This document shows, in pieces, positions 17,405 to 27,197 of a DNA stretch of 55,772 nucleotides. Below the pieces are notes generated by a model that worked only from the letters and a program-made list of their open reading frames with translations, made no database searches and was not told the DNA's origin. The stretch spans positions 1 through 55,772 of the forward strand of contig JAGABD010000057.1 of assembly GCA_017614795.1 (NCBI GenBank), given 5' to 3'. The DNA comes from Bacteroidales bacterium. Its GTDB lineage: Bacteria > Bacteroidota > Bacteroidia > Bacteroidales > UBA932. The stretch's first letter is position 1. Every line of letters starts with the position of its first letter. The position numbers were made by a program, and so were the translations under genes.

Positions 17405-20400
17405 CTAGCGGGGTTCGAAACTTCCCGGACTGTCGGTGACGACCAGTCCTTCTATCTCGAATCCCTTGTTGGTCCTTTCGTGTTTCTTGAGCCTTATCTG
17501 ATAGTTCTTGCCGGGCTCGAGGTCGTAGAAGCTGATGCGGTTGCCCTGCTTCTTGCCTGGGGCCACGAAGGTCCAGGTCATATAATCAACATAGGCCATA
17601 AGCTGGGTGGGCTCGAAATCGGGCTCCTCGATGCACGAACGGATGAAGCCGTTGCGCATGCCCCTCGTGCGGATCATCACGTAGTAGCGTCCCGCCTTGG
17701 GAACGGAGAACTCGTAGCTGACCTCGCCGTTGTCGGGCAGCTTCACCACGCGGCCCGTTTCTGTGTCTTCCGCGGGAATCACCTTCACCGAACCCGTCGC
17801 AGGCTTCGTCACGTCGATGAACTGGGCATACTCGCCCGCTTTCTCGGGATGGAAAGCCGGCACGAAGTCGGTGTTCACATAGAAGCTGAAAGGCCTGGAA
17901 AGCCCCTCGGGGGTCCTTACGATGAAGCAGCTGCGATAGAGCCTGCGGTCCTTGAGCTTGTCCTCGAACAGATGGAGTTTCAGCTCCACTTCTTCGCCGG
18001 GATGCAGCACGCCGCTCGAAGGAATCACCTCGAACCAGTCCATATCGTTGTTGCGACGCACCTCCCAGGGCTGGTCGGCGGTCATCTCGGGCAGAGCCCT
18101 GAGCTTGATCACGTAGCCGTCGCCCGGATCGGTCTTGCGCGCCTCCGAAAGGATGAACGGGCAGGGTCTGACCGGCAGGGTCGCAGGGATGTCTGCCTCG
18201 GTGAGCTTCTGGTCTATCTTGTTGTTCTCGAACGTGCTCTTGGGCGAGACGTCTGGATGCGTCAGCTTGTTCTTCTTGCCCCAGACGTTGTTCCAGAGAT
18301 GGGACTCGAGCGTGGGCATAAAGTCGTAGCCGTTGCAGCCGTTATACCATATATTATCATAGATATAGGTCTTCGCCTCGGCGCCGTGCTTTCCGCTTCC
18401 GTTCTTGATGCCCTTGCCGACCGAGCCGAATTCCTCGCCGAGTCCGCTGAGGATATTGCCGAAAACGAAGCTCGGACTCACCATGCAGCCCTGGATCGAG
18501 CAGCCCACGAGGGAACCCTCGAAACGGTTGTCGAAGCAGCGCACGTTGCGCTGGCCGCCGTCGAGCTCGATGCAGTCGTCGTTAGCGAATATCATAAAGT
18601 TGCCGTAGATATCGGCGTCGCGGTTGAAGCCGCCGTCCTCCGAGAAGTTTCCGTTGGATTCCACGCAGTCGTTGAAACGGTGCAGGTCGGAGCCCACGAA
18701 GTCGTTGTAGCGGATTACCGTGGAGTGGTCCGGACGATACATCATCACGCACTCGGTGCCAACAGGATGGGCGTATCTCCAGGAATTGGAGCGGCCCGCG
18801 CTGTCGTGAATGTAGCAGCGTTCGACCACGATTTCGCTACAGCCCTGCATGATCTGGATTGCGCCGTCGTAGTTCACGCGCTTGCCGTTGGGCATAGTGG
18901 GACGTCCCCAGTTGTCATACAGATGGGGCGCCACGCGTCCGAAGTCGTACATCTCGCAGTTCTGGATGCGCACGCCGACGGATTTCTGCACCTTTATCGC
19001 GCCCTCGTGGTTCTCGGGCCCCTTGAACACCATTCCTTCGAGGATGACGTATTGCGCGCCGTCGAGAAGGAAGGTGGGATTCTTGCCGTCGTTGCCGCTG
19101 AACACCTTGCCCTTGGGGGCCACGTATTTCACCCAGCCCTGGGGCGTGCCGTTCTCTTTCAGGCGGATCGGGTAGGAAGTCACGTCTTCGGGGTCGATGA
19201 CTATGGTCTTCGCGATGGGAACGTCGCTCTGCCAGGTATAGAACCTCGAGCGGCACAGTTCCTTGCCGTCGGCGCAGAAACGCGCGTCGTAGGCGCTGTC
19301 CTCGTCGAGCCTGGTGAGACTGGTCCTGTAGCCCGGCTGGTCGTTGAAATAAGGAAGCACCTCGGCCTTCTTCCAGCCATAGGTTCCGGCTTTCTTGTAT
19401 TCCAGCGAGAGGCCCTCAATCGGCTGGGCGGCATCCATTTCGACGCTGCAGGAATTGAAGGTCGGACGGGTCCAGAGGATCTTCTCCCCCGCTATGTAGT
19501 TCTTGAGGGCGATGATCTCGAGTCCGGTGGTAATGGTCATTCCGATGCCGTGGGCGTCCTTGTCGGACGAAGGCCTCTTGACATAGGCCATCTGGTCGTT
19601 GTTGATGCCCGTGCCGACGCATACAGTGCGGATGATGCCGTGCGATATCTTCTTCGCCTTGAGGGCATCCCAGGCCTTGAGGGCCATAGGGGCATATTCC
19701 TCGCGGTCGATCCATCCCTTCGTGATGGCGTGGGCTATTGCTCCGGCGAAAAGCGACGTGCAGGAACTCTCCTCGTAGGATTTCCTGTCGAGGACCTGCA
19801 TCCACATGCCGCTCTTGCACTGATACTTCTTGAGGCCGTCGATCTGACGCTTCAGATAGCCCAGGATGCGGATGAACTCAGGCGACTCGGGACGGAGAAT
19901 GTCCAGCACCTCGACCGTTCCCTTCATTATCCAGCCGTTGCAGCGGCCCCAATGGTAGCCGGCGGGCTGGTTCTTCTCGGAATAGTACCCGTGCCAGTAC
20001 AGGCCCGTCTTCTCGTTCCAGAGATACTTGTTGTAATTGTCAATCTGGCGCACTACGTCCTCGAGCATCTCCTTGTCGTTGTATGCGACCGCATAGCGGG
20101 TCATGAACGCGGGACCCATATACAGGTCGTCCGCCCACACGGTGCCCTTTTCCGGCCAGTCGCGCACGAGAGTGCCGTCGGCGAGGCGCTGCTGCCCGTG
20201 GCGGATATGCTCCGCCGCACGCTGTATGTAGTCCTCGTATACGGGTTCGCCCGTGTAATTGTTAAGGTCGATGACGGCTCCGTTCTGTGTGCCGACGAAA
20301 TCGAGTTCGTTATAGCGGCGAAGGCCGTAGAACACGTTCCAGTCAGTCACTCCCCCGGGTTTCGGGTCCACCTTCTTCCAATTGGAAAGAGGGAATTCGA

Positions 20401-20701
20401 TCTGCTTCTTGACATAGTCCACATAAGCCCGGTTCCCGGTCACGTCGGCGAGCTGCAGCAGCGCCGAGTTAAGGATACCGGTGGTGTAGGTCCAGTCGAA
20501 GAAGTCGTACTTCGCCCTGACGTGGGTATTCGCGGGGATTTCGGCCACCGTAGCATACTCCTTGCCGGTTTCGGGGGTGTAGAACCCTATCTTGTAATTC
20601 TCAAGCACGTGGTCCGCCAAACTCTTGACGGCATCCAAATCGCCAAGCTTGCCGCCAGGATTGACGGCAAGCAAAGCGAAAGTAATCAGTATTTTGAACA
20701 T
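17405..20701 (-). CDS. GH105 unsaturated uronyl hydrolase fused to a beta-helix and a C-terminal beta-sandwich
   Basis: A 1098-residue fusion. Residues about 20-400 match GH105 (unsaturated rhamnogalacturonyl hydrolase, which cleaves the 4,5-unsaturated uronate left by pectin lyases): VWADDLYMGPAFM near 189-201, HWGRCNGWIMKG, and the VCVGTGI tail motif. Residues about 480-830 are a right-handed parallel beta-helix of the kind used by polysaccharide lyases and pectin enzymes, with short repeated turns such as AIKVQKSVGVRIQNCEMYDF and YDGAIQIMQGCSEIVVERC. The remaining 250 residues look beta-sandwich-like and may bind carbohydrate. The N-terminus is a short hydrophobic leader. It is co-operonic with the surface glycan-binding protein (9-base gap). 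Confidence 0.85.
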   Translation of the reverse strand: MFKILITFALLAVNPGGKLGDLDAVKSLADHVLENYKIGFYTPETGKEYATVAEIPANTHVRAKYDFFDWTYTTGILNSALLQLADVTGNRAYVDYVKKQIEFPLSNWKKVDPKPGGVTDWNVFYGLRRYNELDFVGTQNGAVIDLNNYTGEPVYEDYIQRAAEHIRHGQQRLADGTLVRDWPEKGTVWADDLYMGPAFMTRYAVAYNDKEMLEDVVRQIDNYNKYLWNEKTGLYWHGYYSEKNQPAGYHWGRCNGWIMKGTVEVLDILRPESPEFIRILGYLKRQIDGLKKYQCKSGMWMQVLDRKSYEESSCTSLFAGAIAHAITKGWIDREEYAPMALKAWDALKAKKISHGIIRTVCVGTGINNDQMAYVKRPSSDKDAHGIGMTITTGLEIIALKNYIAGEKILWTRPTFNSCSVEMDAAQPIEGLSLEYKKAGTYGWKKAEVLPYFNDQPGYRTSLTRLDEDSAYDARFCADGKELCRSRFYTWQSDVPIAKTIVIDPEDVTSYPIRLKENGTPQGWVKYVAPKGKVFSGNDGKNPTFLLDGAQYVILEGMVFKGPENHEGAIKVQKSVGVRIQNCEMYDFGRVAPHLYDNWGRPTMPNGKRVNYDGAIQIMQGCSEIVVERCYIHDSAGRSNSWRYAHPVGTECVMMYRPDHSTVIRYNDFVGSDLHRFNDCVESNGNFSEDGGFNRDADIYGNFMIFANDDCIELDGGQRNVRCFDNRFEGSLVGCSIQGCMVSPSFVFGNILSGLGEEFGSVGKGIKNGSGKHGAEAKTYIYDNIWYNGCNGYDFMPTLESHLWNNVWGKKNKLTHPDVSPKSTFENNKIDQKLTEADIPATLPVRPCPFILSEARKTDPGDGYVIKLRALPEMTADQPWEVRRNNDMDWFEVIPSSGVLHPGEEVELKLHLFEDKLKDRRLYRSCFIVRTPEGLSRPFSFYVNTDFVPAFHPEKAGEYAQFIDVTKPATGSVKVIPAEDTETGRVVKLPDNGEVSYEFSVPKAGRYYVMIRTRGMRNGFIRSCIEEPDFEPTQLMAYVDYMTWTFVAPGKKQGNRISFYDLEPGKNYQIRLKKHERTNKGFEIEGLVVTDSPGSFEPR

Positions 20702-20710
20702 AATTGTCTA

Positions 20711-22069
20711 TTACAGTACTGCGGAAGTCCAGACGGGAGGATAGTAATCGAGCTTCAGGTCGTTGTTGCCGGTATTGTCCAACTCGTGCCATACATAGAT
20801 CGTAGCCGGCTCCTCGATACCGTAGAGCATCTTCTCTGTGACATCTACATTGATCCAGTACTGGGCATCGTTATAGTCGGACAGCTTGGTCGCTACGTTA
20901 TCGGGCCTCTTGTCATAAAGCAGCTCGCACCTCTTCGCTCCGTTCTTCTTCGTCTCGAGGACGACCTGGAACTTGTGCTCATTGCCAGCCCAGGTTTCCG
21001 TAGAAGTGGTCTTGTTGCCATTGATGAACAGATGGAAGAAGAACTTCAGAGTACCGGGTTTGTTGACCTTCATACGGAAACCGACATCCTTGGACACACG
21101 GGTACCGTCGGGCAGGTTATCATATGCCTTTCTCCTGTTGTACATTATGCGGTCGCCCTTATATGTGCCAAGGTTGTTACCGGTCGCCCACAGCCAGGTA
21201 ACATTGTCGACTGTCATAATTTCCTCCAACTGGTCGCCCGGTTCGATACCATAATTGTCATATATGTACGTCTCGTCGAGGTTGCCGGTCTTGGTCGCTC
21301 CTGCCGCGAGGCCGTAGTCGAACGCCGCTGCGTTGTTCGGATACTCGAACGCCTCGGTTACGCTGAAGCTGCCCTTGGTCCACTTGGAATCCTTCCTCAC
21401 GCCGAGGGTGTCGATAGCCTTCACTCGGTAATAATAGGTTCCGAGAGCGAACTTCTTCGCATAAGGAAGACTGTCGACCGTCAGCGGAATGGATTCGATG
21501 AGGTCTGCGGGATCGGGCTCGCTGCTCGAAGGAATGGCCGAACTGTAGAGCTCGAGGAGATATCTCTCGGCAGCTGTCTTGGGAGCCCAGTCGAAGGTTA
21601 CGATTTCGCATACGGGTACGGCCTCGGGAGCAAGGGTGAGACAGGTGACCGCAGGGTCGACCTTCGTGGTGAACTTGCCGACCGCCCAGCGCGAAGGCTC
21701 CTTGCCCTTGCTGGGATTCACCGCCCGGATGCGGTAGTACAGAGTCACGTCTTCAAGAGTGGAGAAAACGAAGGGAATGTCCTTGGGTGTCACGGTCATA
21801 CTGTCCACACGGTCCTCGATATAAGGATCGGAGTCCTCGTAGATTACCGAGTTGTAAGTCTCGAAGATGTAGTATTCGGCATCGTAGAACACCCTCAAAC
21901 TGACCCTTACGCTATTGTATTCCACCTCGGTCTGGACACGGACCGGCTGCATGCAGCGGGGCATGTCGAAATTGGTGATTATTTCGTCTTGGGGATTGTA
22001 CCTCTCGCAACCGGCAATTGCAAGCAGCGGGAGCACCAGAAGACAAACGAACTTGAATATCGATTTCAT
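20711..22069 (-). CDS. Surface glycan-binding lipoprotein of the SusCD locus
   Basis: A 452-residue lipoprotein with LVLPLLAIAGC at residues 11-21 (lipidated Cys21). The central part has two or three fibronectin-III-like beta domains, seen as repeated 'YRIRAVNPSKGKEPSRW' and 'YYRVKAIDTLGVRKDSKW' strands. The C-terminal third is probably the ligand-binding domain. Position directly after susD is that of SusE/SGBP-type proteins, which capture polysaccharide at the cell surface. The start at 22069 was chosen because the lipoprotein signal begins there; the longer frame adds 11 residues overlapping the susD 3' end. No catalytic motif is seen. Confidence 0.8.
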   Translation of the reverse strand: MKSIFKFVCLLVLPLLAIAGCERYNPQDEIITNFDMPRCMQPVRVQTEVEYNSVRVSLRVFYDAEYYIFETYNSVIYEDSDPYIEDRVDSMTVTPKDIPFVFSTLEDVTLYYRIRAVNPSKGKEPSRWAVGKFTTKVDPAVTCLTLAPEAVPVCEIVTFDWAPKTAAERYLLELYSSAIPSSSEPDPADLIESIPLTVDSLPYAKKFALGTYYYRVKAIDTLGVRKDSKWTKGSFSVTEAFEYPNNAAAFDYGLAAGATKTGNLDETYIYDNYGIEPGDQLEEIMTVDNVTWLWATGNNLGTYKGDRIMYNRRKAYDNLPDGTRVSKDVGFRMKVNKPGTLKFFFHLFINGNKTTSTETWAGNEHKFQVVLETKKNGAKRCELLYDKRPDNVATKLSDYNDAQYWINVDVTEKMLYGIEEPATIYVWHELDNTGNNDLKLDYYPPVWTSAVL

Positions 22070-22076
22070 GGCTATA

Positions 22077-23897
22077 TTAGTTTTCAGTGTAACCATAATC
22101 ATTCACGATAGTGCCAAGGCTGTTAATGATGATAGAGGAAGGAATCGGACGATACATATACTGGTCGGGATCTTCCAGGTACATATTGTCGTACATCCTG
22201 CTGTTGAGTCCGGAGAACCAGCCGGTCTGTTCGGTCCATCCTGCAGGCACGGGATCGCTCTGACGCACGAACTTGTATTCCACATCGTAAGGATGGTCCG
22301 CATCGATCTTGTAGCGCCAGTAAATGGCGTCCCTGTAGCCTTCGGTAGGGCCTCCGGCAGTACGGTTCTTGATTCTCTTCATTTCGACCTTGTTGGAGTC
22401 GAGGGTTTCCTTCAGGCAACCCCAGCGGATGAGGTCCTGGCGGCGGAGGAATTCTCCGGTGAACTCGAACGCCCTCTGGTCCTTGACGGCTTGGAAGAAA
22501 TCGGCCTTGCTGTTGATGTTCTGGTAGTATGCCTCGACCTCGAGGGGATCGTGGTAGGCACGGAGCAGAACGGGCTCCATAAACGCCTTGGCAGAATCCA
22601 GCTGGCCGAGTTCGTTGGCGATTTCGGCCGCCATCAGGTAAATGTCGGCAAAACGGAGCACGGGGAACTTGCCACCGTCCTCGGAGTCGCCTCCCTTGTA
22701 GGGGACATCCTCCATCCAGTCGAAACGATACTTGCCGAAGTAGCAGTAGTCGGAGCGCATGCTCTTCGGAGCAAAGATAAGCTTCTCAGTGGTCGCGCTC
22801 TTGCCCCAAACGCAGTAGTTGCAAGTGACGTCGCGCCTTGTGTCGTACGGCGAGAACTTCCAGTAGAGCACGGGGTTGCAGGTCTTGCGGACGCTGCCGT
22901 TGCAGAGAAAGCCGTTCTTGGTGGCGTTGTGGTAGATGAACTGGCCGCGGTTGTTGTCGAAAGGCATGCAGTAGATCATCTCGGAGCCATTGTTGTCGAC
23001 GGTGGTCTTCAGGTTGCAGTAGTAGTGCCAGAGGTCTTCAAAATTGTCGAAGAGCTTGTACTTGCCGCAGGCGATGACCTCCTTCAGATGCGCGAGCGCC
23101 TTCGGGTAAAGCACGCTGGCCTGAAGCTCGGGGTCGGAAGACTTGCGGATGGAGCCGAGGTCGCCGGTGTTGACCATACCCTCGTCGGGACGGCGGGCAT
23201 AACCTGCGGCCTGTAGGGCGAGACGGGCGTACATACCCAGCGCACAGGCCTTGCCGCAACGGGTGGTCTGGGTCTGGTCTTCGAACTTCATAAGCGTGGC
23301 CGCTTCCTCGAGGTCCGGCAGAATCTGCTTGTAGATGACGTCCCTGTCGGACTTGGGCAGGTACATCGTCTCGTTGGTGAGGGGCTCGAAACGGGCGGGC
23401 ACCTCGCCGTAGTAGTTCAGCAGGTCGGCGTAAAGCACGGCACGGATGGTCAGCGCTTCACCGAGAAGCGCCGCCATTGTGGAACGGTGCTCGATATCCC
23501 CGTACTCCCTGAGGGCCTTGATGGCTATGTTCGCCCTTTCGATGCTGCTGTACACCCCGGGGAAGAAATCATAGGAGTTGGACCTGTTGAGATAGGATGT
23601 TCTCGACGTATACCTGTATCTGCAGATAGAGGACCTTTCGTCCACGGTAGCCGAGGTGTTCGGCCACATTTCGCAGTCGGTGTTGGCGCCATAGTAGATG
23701 GCATAGTCGGAACGGTATGCGCTGGTGAGAACATAGCATTCGTAGATGGCATCGATTGCGGGACGGGCGAGCTCGTATTGCGAGAACACGATCGCCGGGT
23801 CCATCGAAGAAGTCGACTTCTGGTCGAGAAGGTCTTCGCAGGACGTCATTGCCACAGTCAAACCTAACGCAAGCAGTATTTTGGTATAGAGTTTCAT
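22077..23897 (-). CDS. SusD/RagB-family nutrient-binding outer-membrane lipoprotein
   Basis: A 606-residue SusD homologue. The leader is MKLYTKILLALGLTVAMTSC with lipidated Cys20, followed by EDLLDQ, the family's usual N-terminus. The TPR-like region has AIDAIYECY, and the C-terminal half contains PVLRFADIYLMAAEIANELG and AFEFTGEFLRRQDLIRWG, the classic SusD signature. It forms the lid over the partner SusC channel for oligosaccharide uptake. The ATG at 23897 has GGAGG (complement of 23906-23910) about 8 bases upstream and is preferred over the upstream in-frame codons. The susC stop lies 18 bases upstream. Confidence 0.95.
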   Translation of the reverse strand: MKLYTKILLALGLTVAMTSCEDLLDQKSTSSMDPAIVFSQYELARPAIDAIYECYVLTSAYRSDYAIYYGANTDCEMWPNTSATVDERSSICRYRYTSRTSYLNRSNSYDFFPGVYSSIERANIAIKALREYGDIEHRSTMAALLGEALTIRAVLYADLLNYYGEVPARFEPLTNETMYLPKSDRDVIYKQILPDLEEAATLMKFEDQTQTTRCGKACALGMYARLALQAAGYARRPDEGMVNTGDLGSIRKSSDPELQASVLYPKALAHLKEVIACGKYKLFDNFEDLWHYYCNLKTTVDNNGSEMIYCMPFDNNRGQFIYHNATKNGFLCNGSVRKTCNPVLYWKFSPYDTRRDVTCNYCVWGKSATTEKLIFAPKSMRSDYCYFGKYRFDWMEDVPYKGGDSEDGGKFPVLRFADIYLMAAEIANELGQLDSAKAFMEPVLLRAYHDPLEVEAYYQNINSKADFFQAVKDQRAFEFTGEFLRRQDLIRWGCLKETLDSNKVEMKRIKNRTAGGPTEGYRDAIYWRYKIDADHPYDVEYKFVRQSDPVPAGWTEQTGWFSGLNSRMYDNMYLEDPDQYMYRPIPSSIIINSLGTIVNDYGYTEN

Positions 23898-23915
23898 ATA
23901 GCTATCCTCCTTCAA

Positions 23916-26900
23916 TTAAAATGTTATGTTGACGCCTCCGATGAGACCGATGCTCTTGGGATATGCCGAGAAGTCGACACCCGGAGTAAGAGGAGTGGAA
24001 CGGCGGCAGTTGACTTCAGGGTCGTAGCCGCTGTACTTGGTGAAGCAATAGAGGTTGTTGCCGGTCACATAGAAGCGCATCTTCCTGATGTGGAAGCGGC
24101 CGGTGAGGGTGATAGGCAGGGTGTAGCCCAGGGTTACGCTGGAAACCCTGAGGAAAGAACCGTCCTCGATGAAGTAGTCGGTCATAAAGAGCATCGAAGT
24201 CGCGGGGCTCCAGGTCTTCGCGTTGGCGTTGACCTCGCGGAGGACGTCGATATCGGTGATCTGTTCGCCGGTCTCCCAGTCCACGCAGGTGAAAGCGTTG
24301 CCGGGGGTGAATTCCCTGAGGAGGCGCTTGCGGTTCTGGCTGCCCTTGGTGGACAGGTAGGCCGCCTGGGCGTTGTAGACGTCGTTGCCAAGGGAGAAGT
24401 TGAACGCGGCGTTGAAGTCGAAGCCGAAGAAGTTGGCCCTGAGCGAGAAACCGCCGGTTCCCCAAGGAAGGGTGTTGCCTATGATTTCCTTGTCGTTGTC
24501 GTCGATTTCGCCGTCACCGTTAAGATCCTTGAACTTGGGAGTACCGGGACGCTTGTACTGGATGCTCGACTTCGGAGGAGTCGGCTGCGCGTCCTTCAAG
24601 GTCCACTTGATGGAACCCGATTCGTTGTATGACGAAATAAAGTCGTCAATCTGGTAGTAACCGTCGTTGCGGTATCCGAATACCTGGCCGAGAGGCTGGC
24701 CCTCGCGGACTATGTAGTCCACGCCGACGCCGCTCGAGGCCCATTTGGATTCGGAACGTATTTCATCCACGCCGAGTTTGAGCACCTTGTTCTGGTTAAG
24801 CGCTATGTTGCCCTGCAGGGTGAGGCCGAAGTTCCTCTTCTCGAAGATGACGAACCTCAATGTGGTTTCGACACCCTTGTTGAGAACGGTACCGAGGTTA
24901 CGGTACTGGGATGGGTAACCGACACCGGAAGTCGGGAAGTTCACGAGAAGGTCGCGCGTAGTGTTGTGGTAGAGTTCCACGCTACCGGAAACCCTCGTCT
25001 TGAAGAACGCGAAGTCGAGACCGAGGTTGTGGGAGAGCTTGGTTTCCCACTTGAGGTCGGGGTTCGGATAGGAGCTCTTCGGAGCGATGATGGTAGGAGT
25101 TCCGTAAAGGGTGGAAATCTGGGTGGCAGTATACTCCGTATTGATGACGCCAGTAGGAATGCGGTTGTTACCGGCGGCGCCGAAGCTGTAGCGGAGCTTG
25201 AGCTGGTTGATAGCCTTGATACGCTTGATGAAGGACTCGTTGCCTATGTTCCAGGACACTGCGCCGGAAGGGAATATGCCCCAGCGGTGTCCCCTTGCGA
25301 ACTTGCTCGAACCGTCGACGCGGATGGCCGCGGAAATCGAATAGCGGTTCTTGTAGGAGTAGTTCGTCCTGGTAAACATGGACATAAGCACCTCGTTCTG
25401 GTTGAAAAGGTGGTTGGACGAGACGATGTCCTGGGCAGTGCCGCGGTATACCCTGGCGTCTTCAGCGGTGAACTTCACGGGGAAACCTTCGGCAAGGACG
25501 CTGATCTTGTCGTTCATCCTTATCATATACTCGGCGCCCGTGAGGATGTCCAGCTTCTGGCCCTTGGGAAGGACGTTGGCGAAGTTGTAGCTGAGCACCG
25601 AAGATGCGCGGTAGGTCTTGGTGGAAGTGGTGAAGCTTTCCATCACGGGCTGGTTCAAAATGGTAGCCTTGCTGCGCACATAGTAGCTGGAAAGACCGTA
25701 GAAACGGTCCTGGTCCTGCTTGCCCGTATCCATAACGCCCTCGGTCTTGAGCTTGAGACCGGGGATGATGGTCCAAGTGAAGGAGCCGCTGACGTTCCAG
25801 TTCTCGCGGACGCGGCGGTCGTCGTTGTCCATAACGTCGGTCAGAGGCGTAGACTTGTATGAGGATTCCTCGTCGAGGTCGTCCGCATCGTCGGGGTCGG
25901 ACAGCGTCGTGGGGATGGGCGAATTGCGGAGAGCGTGGATCAGACGTCCGTTTGCACCGTTGTTACCCTTGTCGTTGATGGAGTTGGCTCCGGCGCCCTG
26001 GATGAGAATCCTGGACCAGCGGGTGGAGAAGTTGAACTGCGTGTTCTTCACCGGAGAGGTGTTGGCCTTCAGGGAGATGTTGTGACGCAAGTAACTGGAG
26101 TTCACCATAATTGCGTCTTCCTTGAGGTTCGCGTAGTTGAAGGTCCACCTGGTCTTGTCGGAGTTGCCGCTCACGTTGACGTTGTGGCTCATCGTGAAGC
26201 CGGTCTGTCCGAAGAGTATCTTGGGCCAGTCGTTGCCCTTGTAAGTCTTGAACATCTCCTGGTCCTCGAAGGAACCGAAGTAAGGCTCGTATTTGCTCGA
26301 AACGCTTCCCGTCATTGCGGTATCGTTCGAGATGATGGCGTCCTCATAGTTGTAAAGAGCGAATTCATAAGGACTCATCATCTGGACCTTGTTGGCGCGC
26401 GCCATCTTCTTGATGCCGGCATAGCCGTCGTAGGAAACGGTCACCTTGCCGCTCGCACCGTCCTTCGTGGTGATGAGAACCACGCCGTATGCGCCCCGGC
26501 TACCGTAGATGGCGGTCGAGAAGGCATCCTTCAGAACGTCTATGCTCTTGATTTCGGAAGGCGAAATGTTGCTGATGTCCGTTACGGGGAAACCGTCCAC
26601 GATGAACAAAGGAGAGGAATCCTGGGTGATGGAACCGGTACCGCGGACCTTTATTTCCACGGGAGCGTCCGGGTCGCCCTCGGCCACCCTCACGTCCACG
26701 CCCGCCATCTTGCCGGCGAGAGCTTCCGAGAAGTTGAGAACCGGGACCTGAATGATGTCCTTGTTGTTTACGGACGCCACGGAGCCCATCAGGTCTTTAC
26801 GCTGGACGGTGGAATAACCGATTGCGACAGCTTCGTCGAGGAAGGTCGAATCCTCTTCCAACATCACGTTGATCACTGCACGGCCGCCAATGTTGACTTC

Positions 26901-27152
26901 CTGCTCCTTCATTCCCAGGCAGGAGAAGACGAGCGTCTTCCCGCCGTTCCTGGACGTGATGGAATAGTTACCGTTGACATCTGTCGTGACTCCTGTAGAC
27001 GTCCCCTTGAAGAACACGGCCGCTCCCGCGAGCGGCTGGTTGTTGGAGTCGGTTACCTTACCCTTTATGGTTTGGGCGAAGGCGGCGCCGATGCTACAGA
27101 ATCCGAGCAGAATCGAAGTTACGAGTAACTTAATTGCAAAATGCTGATTCAT
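23916..27152 (-). CDS. SusC/RagA-family TonB-dependent outer-membrane transporter
   Basis: A 1078-residue TonB-dependent importer. The signal peptide (MNQHFAIKLLVTSILLGFCS, ending AFAQ) is followed by the carboxypeptidase-regulatory-like domain (GKVTDSNNQPLAGAAVFFKG), the plug domain (LNFSEALAGKMAGVDVR, near 140-235, with VEIKVRGTGSI and DVLKDAFSTAIYGSRGAYGV), and the beta-barrel ending in GLIGGVNITF. It imports large oligosaccharides with its SusD partner. Neighbours point to pectic rhamnogalacturonan as the ligand. It lies 45 bases downstream of the PL22-like gene without an obvious separate promoter. Confidence 0.96.
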   Translation of the reverse strand: MNQHFAIKLLVTSILLGFCSIGAAFAQTIKGKVTDSNNQPLAGAAVFFKGTSTGVTTDVNGNYSITSRNGGKTLVFSCLGMKEQEVNIGGRAVINVMLEEDSTFLDEAVAIGYSTVQRKDLMGSVASVNNKDIIQVPVLNFSEALAGKMAGVDVRVAEGDPDAPVEIKVRGTGSITQDSSPLFIVDGFPVTDISNISPSEIKSIDVLKDAFSTAIYGSRGAYGVVLITTKDGASGKVTVSYDGYAGIKKMARANKVQMMSPYEFALYNYEDAIISNDTAMTGSVSSKYEPYFGSFEDQEMFKTYKGNDWPKILFGQTGFTMSHNVNVSGNSDKTRWTFNYANLKEDAIMVNSSYLRHNISLKANTSPVKNTQFNFSTRWSRILIQGAGANSINDKGNNGANGRLIHALRNSPIPTTLSDPDDADDLDEESSYKSTPLTDVMDNDDRRVRENWNVSGSFTWTIIPGLKLKTEGVMDTGKQDQDRFYGLSSYYVRSKATILNQPVMESFTTSTKTYRASSVLSYNFANVLPKGQKLDILTGAEYMIRMNDKISVLAEGFPVKFTAEDARVYRGTAQDIVSSNHLFNQNEVLMSMFTRTNYSYKNRYSISAAIRVDGSSKFARGHRWGIFPSGAVSWNIGNESFIKRIKAINQLKLRYSFGAAGNNRIPTGVINTEYTATQISTLYGTPTIIAPKSSYPNPDLKWETKLSHNLGLDFAFFKTRVSGSVELYHNTTRDLLVNFPTSGVGYPSQYRNLGTVLNKGVETTLRFVIFEKRNFGLTLQGNIALNQNKVLKLGVDEIRSESKWASSGVGVDYIVREGQPLGQVFGYRNDGYYQIDDFISSYNESGSIKWTLKDAQPTPPKSSIQYKRPGTPKFKDLNGDGEIDDNDKEIIGNTLPWGTGGFSLRANFFGFDFNAAFNFSLGNDVYNAQAAYLSTKGSQNRKRLLREFTPGNAFTCVDWETGEQITDIDVLREVNANAKTWSPATSMLFMTDYFIEDGSFLRVSSVTLGYTLPITLTGRFHIRKMRFYVTGNNLYCFTKYSGYDPEVNCRRSTPLTPGVDFSAYPKSIGLIGGVNITF

Positions 27153-27197
27153 AAGCCATTAGTTGTTGATAATTATTTGGTTAGTATTTTGTTGTTT

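Noticed and set aside
17303..22111. A 1602-codon open frame on the plus strand
   Set aside because: It runs antisense through the GH105 fusion and the glycan-binding lipoprotein, both with clear motifs and signal peptides. The long stop-free run reflects codon usage in GC-rich coding DNA on the opposite strand.
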